DNA from: Eubacterium sp. CAG:251
GTDB taxonomy: Bacteria > Bacillota > Clostridia > Oscillospirales > Acutalibacteraceae
Reading direction: 5' to 3'
Length of the DNA: 64,000 nucleotides
NCBI GenBank assembly: GCA_000436835.1
Contig: FR889161.1
Location: 99,299 to 163,298 of the forward strand
A model generated the notes under the pieces. The model worked only from the letters and a program-made list of their open reading frames with translations, was not told where the DNA came from and did no database searches. The number at the start of each line of letters is the position of its first letter. Position 1 is the stretch's first letter. The position numbers and the translations under genes were made by a program. Of the stretch, positions 59,963 to 64,000 are shown in pieces.

Positions 59963-60622
59963 TTGATAAAAATACTGAAAAAGGGTATTCTTGCAGTTGT
60001 TATGACAGCGCTCATATTAACTCTTTCCCCACTTACAGCATTTTCACAAGAATACAAGCCGAGGCTTACAGCTCCAAACGGTGAGCCTTACTATACAAGC
60101 AAATTAAACGTTTATTCCCAAACGGGATACGGAATGCCAAACTGTGTTGCTTACGCTTACGGCAGGCTTTATGAGCTTAACGGTGAAGCGCCAAAGCTTA
60201 ACAGAGGTGACGCAGGTCAATGGTGGAGTATCAATAAAAGAAACGGTTATTATGATTACGGTGACGTTGCCGAAAGGGGTGCAGTAGCCTGTTGGTCAAA
60301 CCATGTTGCAATAGTCGAAGAAATTAATAAGGACGGCAGTATTACTGTTTCGGAGTCGCATTGGGGCGGCAATTATTTTAACACTAAAACATATTATAAT
60401 ATGTCTTCTCATTACGGACAGAGATTTTACGGCTATATTTACGCATACACTCCAAAAGATGACGAAAAAGCAGACAGCAAGTCAAATGATAATGAGACGT
60501 ATACATTTGAAGATACGTATTTTGAGCCGCAGGAAAAGACGGCTTTCACCGCTCTTGAATTTAAGCAGAGCAACAATCAAATTATGAATCCCAATAACAA
60601 TTTTATTTTAAATTCAAAATAA
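59963..60622 (+). CDS. Secreted CHAP-domain peptidoglycan amidase/endopeptidase
   Basis: 219 residues from TTG 59963, which sits 7 bases after AAAGGAGGCG. An upstream in-frame ATG has no such site. Signal peptide (LAVVMTALILTLSPLTAFSQ, about 8-30). The CHAP domain has the catalytic Cys in MPNCVAYAYGRLYEL near 55 and His in WSNHVAIVEEINKDGSI near 110, with SESHWGG near 130 supplying the third residue. After about residue 160 a Ser/Asp/Asn-rich tail has no recognised wall-binding repeats. It probably cuts peptidoglycan stem peptides or cross-bridges. Confidence 0.87.
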   Translation: MIKILKKGILAVVMTALILTLSPLTAFSQEYKPRLTAPNGEPYYTSKLNVYSQTGYGMPNCVAYAYGRLYELNGEAPKLNRGDAGQWWSINKRNGYYDYGDVAERGAVACWSNHVAIVEEINKDGSITVSESHWGGNYFNTKTYYNMSSHYGQRFYGYIYAYTPKDDEKADSKSNDNETYTFEDTYFEPQEKTAFTALEFKQSNNQIMNPNNNFILNSK

Positions 60623-60651
60623 TAAAAATACGAATATTTATTGAATTAATT

Positions 60652-60690
60652 AAAGGTGTAATCCCGACAACAGCAGGATTACACCTTTTT
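60652..60690. terminator. Terminator between CHAP and MFS genes
   Basis: AAAGGTGTAATCC (60652-60664) pairs perfectly with GGATTACACCTTT (60676-60688), loop 11 bases, then TT-C-TTATTTTTAT. It serves the CHAP gene and could also stop the convergent transporter transcript. Confidence 0.88.
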
Positions 60691-60701
60691 CTTATTTTTA
60701 T

Positions 60702-61901
60702 TTAGTTTAAACCGTTTTTAATTCTGTAAGTCATTGATGACGGATGTCGGCTTCCCCAAGCAGCATAGATAATTATTGAAATAACATTTGCCACCGAGAT
60801 AATTGCAAACATATGATTATATCCAACGCAGTCAATGAGAACTCCGGCAATGCCGCCGCCTATTCCTATTCCTATGTCATATGCACAAAGGAATGTTGAA
60901 TTGGCAGCGCCCCTGCGCTCAGGCGGAGCGATATTGACTGCCATTGCCTGAAGCGAAGGTTCAATTCCGCCAAAAGCAAAGCCTGATAATACAGATGAAA
61001 TTATAAATGTAATATTATTAGGAATAAACGCAAGCAAAAGTAATGCCGCAAACATAAAAATATTACATATATATACAAATATGCTTTCGCCTTTTTTGTC
61101 GGCTTGTTTGCCGATAAACACTCTGGTTAATAACAGTGCAATTGCCATAACGGTGAAATAAGCACCGCCGGAAATAGTTATCTTGTCAGATTGCACTGCA
61201 AATTTAAGAGTGTAATTCTCAAGTGCACCGTAAGTTAAAAGAAATATAAGCACAACACACGAAGCAGGCAAAGCATCTTTATCTATAAGATGTTTGATGT
61301 TGAATGGCTTTCTTGCAATATTAAGCTTAGGCAGGCTTAAAAAAGCATACAAAAACAGGCATAATACCATGCACCCTGTTGAAGTTGTAAAAAGCGTTGT
61401 AAAGCTTTTATTCATTAACTTTTCACCGATTGCAGGAGCGCAAGCAGTTGCGAGAGCAGTTGCCATTCCAAACATTCCCATTCCTTCGGAAAATCGCTCT
61501 TTAGGAATAATATCAGAGGCTATTGTAGACGTTGACGTGTTTGAAAAAGCAAGGGCAAATCCGTGAATCATTCGAAATATAACAGCAAGAGCAATTGAGG
61601 ATAAGGCAGTATAAACAAGCAAATACCCCATTGGCATAAGCGCCATACCGATAATACCGATAAGCAAAATCAATTTTCGCTTTCCGTTATCAAGCATCCA
61701 GCCGACAAACGGACGGCATATAACTGATACAACGCAAAAAAGCGTGACACACAGACCGGATATGCTGTCTGAATATCCGAGATATGATATAAAAAACGGA
61801 AAAGTAGACAGTATCATTAAGTGATTTAAAAAAACAAGAAAATTAACAATGATAATTATAATGAAATTCTTGCTCCATAATTTTACATTTTTTTCTTTCA
61901 T
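60702..61901 (-). CDS. MFS transporter
   Basis: 399 residues from ATG 61901, which has AGAAGGTG directly upstream. Twelve predicted membrane helices. The MFS loop 2-3 motif is GWMLDNGKRKLILLIGIIGMALMPMGY near 67-93. FRMIHGFALAFSNTSTSTIASDIIPKERFSEGMGMFGM near 107-144 resembles drug:H+ antiporter and sugar-efflux types. The substrate cannot be told. It is transcribed from a promoter at 61985 through a terminator-like hairpin in its leader, so expression may be attenuated. Confidence 0.88.
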   Translation of the reverse strand: MKEKNVKLWSKNFIIIIIVNFLVFLNHLMILSTFPFFISYLGYSDSISGLCVTLFCVVSVICRPFVGWMLDNGKRKLILLIGIIGMALMPMGYLLVYTALSSIALAVIFRMIHGFALAFSNTSTSTIASDIIPKERFSEGMGMFGMATALATACAPAIGEKLMNKSFTTLFTTSTGCMVLCLFLYAFLSLPKLNIARKPFNIKHLIDKDALPASCVVLIFLLTYGALENYTLKFAVQSDKITISGGAYFTVMAIALLLTRVFIGKQADKKGESIFVYICNIFMFAALLLLAFIPNNITFIISSVLSGFAFGGIEPSLQAMAVNIAPPERRGAANSTFLCAYDIGIGIGGGIAGVLIDCVGYNHMFAIISVANVISIIIYAAWGSRHPSSMTYRIKNGLN

Positions 61902-61929
61902 ATAGCACCTTCTGAATTTTATTTGAGCA

Positions 61930-61967
61930 AAAATAAAAAGCGTAAGCCCATCCGGACTTACGCTTTT
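61930..61967 (-). terminator. Terminator hairpin in the MFS gene leader (attenuator candidate)
   Basis: On the minus strand AAAAGCGTAAG pairs with CTTACGCTTTT (61936-61967; CC/GG extends the stem inside), followed by TATTTTTGCTC. Only about 35 bp remain between it and the MFS start, too little for another promoter, while a good promoter lies upstream at 61985-62014. It therefore sits in the MFS leader rather than only ending the tarJ transcript. Confidence 0.7.
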
Positions 61968-61984
61968 CGCTACTCGATGTATTG

Positions 61985-62014
61985 ATTTTATCACTTTATA
62001 TTGCAAAAAGTCAA
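61985..62014 (-). promoter_or_regulatory. Promoter of the MFS gene
   Basis: On the minus strand TTGACT (62009-62014) and TAAAAT (61985-61990), 18-bp spacer (17 if the -10 is read as ATAAAA). It starts a leader of about 75 nt containing the hairpin at 61936-61967. Confidence 0.65.
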
Positions 62015-62061
62015 ATGTTTTTTGAAAAATAAATTATACTTTTTTGTTTGCGCTTAAAAAT

Positions 62062-63087
62062 TTATTCTTCCCATTTCATAATGGTCTTACCAAATGACTT
62101 TTGCGTATCTTTTTCAAATGCATTTTTAATATCGGTTGTAGTACGAACTACATTGACAGAATTGATAAGATTGCCGAGGTAATCGATAATCTCAGGATGC
62201 TTTTTATACATATCAACAGTCTTTGCAAAGTCCTTAACACCGCTTCTTGATGAGCCGAATACACGAAGACCTTTTTCAAGAATCATTCTTGTATTAATAG
62301 GAACAGGATATTCGCTGACACCTAAGATTGAAATAGTGCCCTCAGGTTTTATAAGACCGATAATTTGCTCAATTGCAATCGGACTTCCGTTTCCGCCTAC
62401 ACATTCAAATGCGTGGTCAGTAGTAAACCCGTCCGGTACTTCGTTTACAAGATGGGTTTCGTCTGCAAACGTGAAATCCGCAAGCTTGTCGCTTGAAGTG
62501 CCGAAAACGACGATTTTAGATTTTGGAAAATGATATTTTAAGAATAAAGAAGTTATATATCCGAGGTTGCCGTCACCCCAAACGGAAATGGTATTTCTTC
62601 TTGCGTGCGCAATCTTGTCAAAGCGTGAAATGGCATGAACTGAAACAGAAACAATCTCAGTAAATGCAGCAACAGTCATATCGATATCGTCCGGAAGCTT
62701 AACAAGCCTTTTAGGCGAAATTTCAACAAATTCCTGCAAAAAGCCGTCCATAGACGAGCCGCAGAATTTTGAAGAACGAAGATAGTTCTCTGCAATAAAT
62801 TCGTCCTTTTCAACAGGAGCGTTAGGAACCATAACAACCTTGTCGCCGGTTTTAAATGTTCCCGTAGGGTCAAGAAAAACTTCGCCTACACCTTCGTGAA
62901 TAAGCGCCATAGGAAGCTTTTCGGCAAGCACCTTTGCATCACGTGTTCCGAGATAATATCTCATATCTGCATTGCAGATAGACAAATATGTAGGCCTTAC
63001 AATTGCGTTTTCACCAAAAAGGTTGATATCTTCAAAAGCAATCTCAAATCTTCTTGGGGCAACGAGCCTGTAAACAGTATTAATCAT
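62062..63087 (-). CDS. tarJ: Ribulose-5-phosphate reductase (TarJ-like)
   Basis: Reduces D-ribulose 5-phosphate to D-ribitol 5-phosphate with NADPH for CDP-ribitol synthesis. 341 residues, the same length as staphylococcal TarJ. Zinc-dependent medium-chain dehydrogenase: TYLSICNADMRYYLG near 34-48 with a zinc Cys, ALIHEGVGEVF near 62 with His/Glu, and the nucleotide fold SVWGDGNLGYITSLF near 180. ATG 63087 has GGAGGAC upstream and overlaps tarI by 8 bp. A ribulose-5-phosphate reductase role rests on the neighbour TarI and on overall likeness. Confidence 0.87.
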   Translation of the reverse strand: MINTVYRLVAPRRFEIAFEDINLFGENAIVRPTYLSICNADMRYYLGTRDAKVLAEKLPMALIHEGVGEVFLDPTGTFKTGDKVVMVPNAPVEKDEFIAENYLRSSKFCGSSMDGFLQEFVEISPKRLVKLPDDIDMTVAAFTEIVSVSVHAISRFDKIAHARRNTISVWGDGNLGYITSLFLKYHFPKSKIVVFGTSSDKLADFTFADETHLVNEVPDGFTTDHAFECVGGNGSPIAIEQIIGLIKPEGTISILGVSEYPVPINTRMILEKGLRVFGSSRSGVKDFAKTVDMYKKHPEIIDYLGNLINSVNVVRTTTDIKNAFEKDTQKSFGKTIMKWEE

Positions 63088-63793
63088 CGCTTTCGTCCTC
63101 CAACAAAGACTTGGCAACCTTAAGGTCATAAGGATATGTTATTTTCATATTAAAGGTTTCACCCTCAACAAGCGCAACATTTTCGCCTTTAATAACAAAT
63201 ATCTTAGCGGCATCTGTAAGAATATCTTTTTCCTCGTCTGAAAGCGAATTGTAAATATTCTTAAGTTTAAGTGCATTGAAAGATTGCGGAGTTTGACCCT
63301 GATACATTTTGCTTCTGTCAGGGATTGAACTTATAACAGTGTTGTCATTAGCCTCAACAATCGTATCAGTAGCGGGAACGACAGTATCGCAAGCGCCGTA
63401 CTGCTTTGCAAATTCAATGTTTTCTTTAATAATTCTGCCCGTAACAAAAGGACGAACGCTGTCGTGAGTAACAATAATTGTATCGTCGTTGAGGTTGCCC
63501 TCGGCTTCAATAAACTTAATTGCATTCATAATAGTTTCGTTTCTTGTATCGCCGCCCTCGATAACGGCAATTTTGTCACTTGCAGGGGCAATGTGCTTTT
63601 CGATAAGATTTTTTGTATGTTCAACCCATTGCTTAGGGCAGAGAACGATAATCTTTTCGAAATCAGGAACAGCAAAAAATTTCTCTATCGTGTAAACAAT
63701 GATAGGCTTGTCCTTTACCGTAAGATATTGCTTAGGCTTGTCGCCGCCCATTCTTGAGCCGACACCGCCGGCTAATATAACTGCATAAACCAT
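63080..63793 (-). CDS. tarI: D-ribitol-5-phosphate cytidylyltransferase (TarI-like)
   Basis: Makes CDP-ribitol from CTP and ribitol 5-phosphate. 237 residues. VILAGGVGSRMGGDKPKQYL near 5-24 binds CTP. THDSVRPFV near 107 and YQGQTPQSF near 165 follow the IspD/TarI pattern. IspD (the MEP-pathway enzyme) is the main alternative, since the families are close. The overlapping tarJ gene and the glycerophosphotransferase-like gene just upstream favour TarI. AAGGAG ribosome site. Confidence 0.85.
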   Translation of the reverse strand: MVYAVILAGGVGSRMGGDKPKQYLTVKDKPIIVYTIEKFFAVPDFEKIIVLCPKQWVEHTKNLIEKHIAPASDKIAVIEGGDTRNETIMNAIKFIEAEGNLNDDTIIVTHDSVRPFVTGRIIKENIEFAKQYGACDTVVPATDTIVEANDNTVISSIPDRSKMYQGQTPQSFNALKLKNIYNSLSDEEKDILTDAAKIFVIKGENVALVEGETFNMKITYPYDLKVAKSLLEDESDD

Positions 63794-63839
63794 AAATTTA
63801 AACTCCTTGTAAGGTTTGTTATATATTTGTATATTTATA

Positions 63840-64000
63840 TTATATATCTAAATTTTCTAAAATCAAGTCTGTAACTCTCTCACTTGATTTTCCGTCAAGG
63901 TCGTCAAAGAATTTGTTTTTAAATCCGTCAACCTTTTCGCTTTCAAAATCCTTTTTATTAATTGCATTTATAAGCTCGTTTTCACTGAAAACAATTTTTC
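63840..64000 (-). CDS. CDP-glycerol glycerophosphotransferase-like protein, C-terminal end only
   Basis: A gene entering from the right edge. Only its last 52 codons are visible, ending SENELINAINKKDF, then GFKNKFFDDLDGKSSERVTDLIL, then a TAA at 63840-63842. The F-x-D-x-x-DGK-x-SERV-x-x-x-I pattern is the usual C-terminus of TagB/TagF/TarF/TarL teichoic-acid polymerases. It lies 46 bp upstream of tarI on the same strand, which fits a wall-polymer cluster. The exact type (primase or polymerase, glycerol or ribitol) cannot be told from this fragment. Confidence 0.72.
   Translation of the reverse strand, partial: KIVFSENELINAINKKDFESEKVDGFKNKFFDDLDGKSSERVTDLILENLDI

Noticed and set aside
61922..61954. 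Leader peptide MGLRFLFLLK in the MFS leader
   Set aside because: The ATG lies in the terminator loop without a ribosome site, so it is poorly placed for ribosome-mediated attenuation.

Overview
The window looks like a chromosomal segment of a low-GC, Gram-positive anaerobe of the class Clostridia, most like the Ruminococcaceae/Oscillospirales. The evidence is AT-rich intergenic DNA with TTGACA/TATAAT promoters, strong AGGAGG-type ribosome binding sites, a MutS/MutL repair pair with an endonuclease-type MutL and no MutH, SepF and DivIVA, a ribosomal L27 with a cleavable leader next to its Prp protease, a reverse rubrerythrin behind a Fur/PerR-type regulator, a DUF4250 gene and TarI/TarJ wall-polymer genes. 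I see no rRNA, tRNA, CRISPR array, phage module or complete insertion sequence. Most of the window is ordinary core genome.

Layout. 1-5500: a structured leader, a 1686-residue secreted surface protein and a 49-codon gene just behind it. 5.7-11.0 kb: an aromatic amino acid operon (tyrA-aroB-aroA-aroC-pheA). 11.0-16.8 kb: a VTT/DedA membrane protein, galactokinase, a diacylglycerol-kinase-like protein, a secreted beta-helix protein and a cysteine-rich protein whose ribosome binding site lies inside a terminator-like hairpin. 16.9-18.4 kb (minus): malQ. 18.6-26.0 kb: miaB-ricA-mutS-mutL-miaA, an order close to the Bacillus ymcB-ymcA-cotE-mutS-mutL region. 26.0-37.0 kb: a HlyD-like adaptor, yggS, sepF, divIVA, ileS, lspA, rluD, a HAD phosphatase, endonuclease IV and galM. 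37.0-39.3 kb (minus): serC-serA. 39.6-41.6 kb: an alpha/beta hydrolase and rplU-prp-rpmA behind an L21-type leader. 41.6-42.0 kb: about 400 bp without a gene but holding five hairpins. 42.0-46.7 kb: htpG under a perfect CIRCE operator, and two BspA-type leucine-rich-repeat surface proteins on either side of a small XRE regulator with paired palindromes in its divergent promoter. 46.8-52.0 kb (minus): typA, glnS and gltX. 52.1-60.6 kb: an acyltransferase, DUF4250, PerR-like regulator, reverse rubrerythrin, an internally deleted amidohydrolase, a D-2-hydroxyacid dehydrogenase, asnB, nitroreductase, glycerophosphodiesterase and a CHAP protein. 60.7-64.0 kb (minus): an MFS transporter behind a leader terminator, then tarJ, tarI and the 3' end of a CDP-glycerol glycerophosphotransferase-like gene.

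How the genes work together. The aromatic block takes 3-dehydroquinate through chorismate to the Phe/Tyr precursors. The miaB-to-miaA block joins both steps of tRNA A37 hypermodification to mismatch repair. serC and serA make serine. galK and galM handle galactose and malQ handles maltodextrins. The PerR-like regulator and rubrerythrin form an oxidative-stress pair. tarI and tarJ make CDP-ribitol. The least explained items are the structured leader and 49-aa peptide at the left end, the hairpin array at 41.7-42.0 kb, the XRE/BspA locus, and the ribosome binding site overlapped by a terminator at 16.0 kb. I see no complete new multi-gene system, and the candidates below are local.
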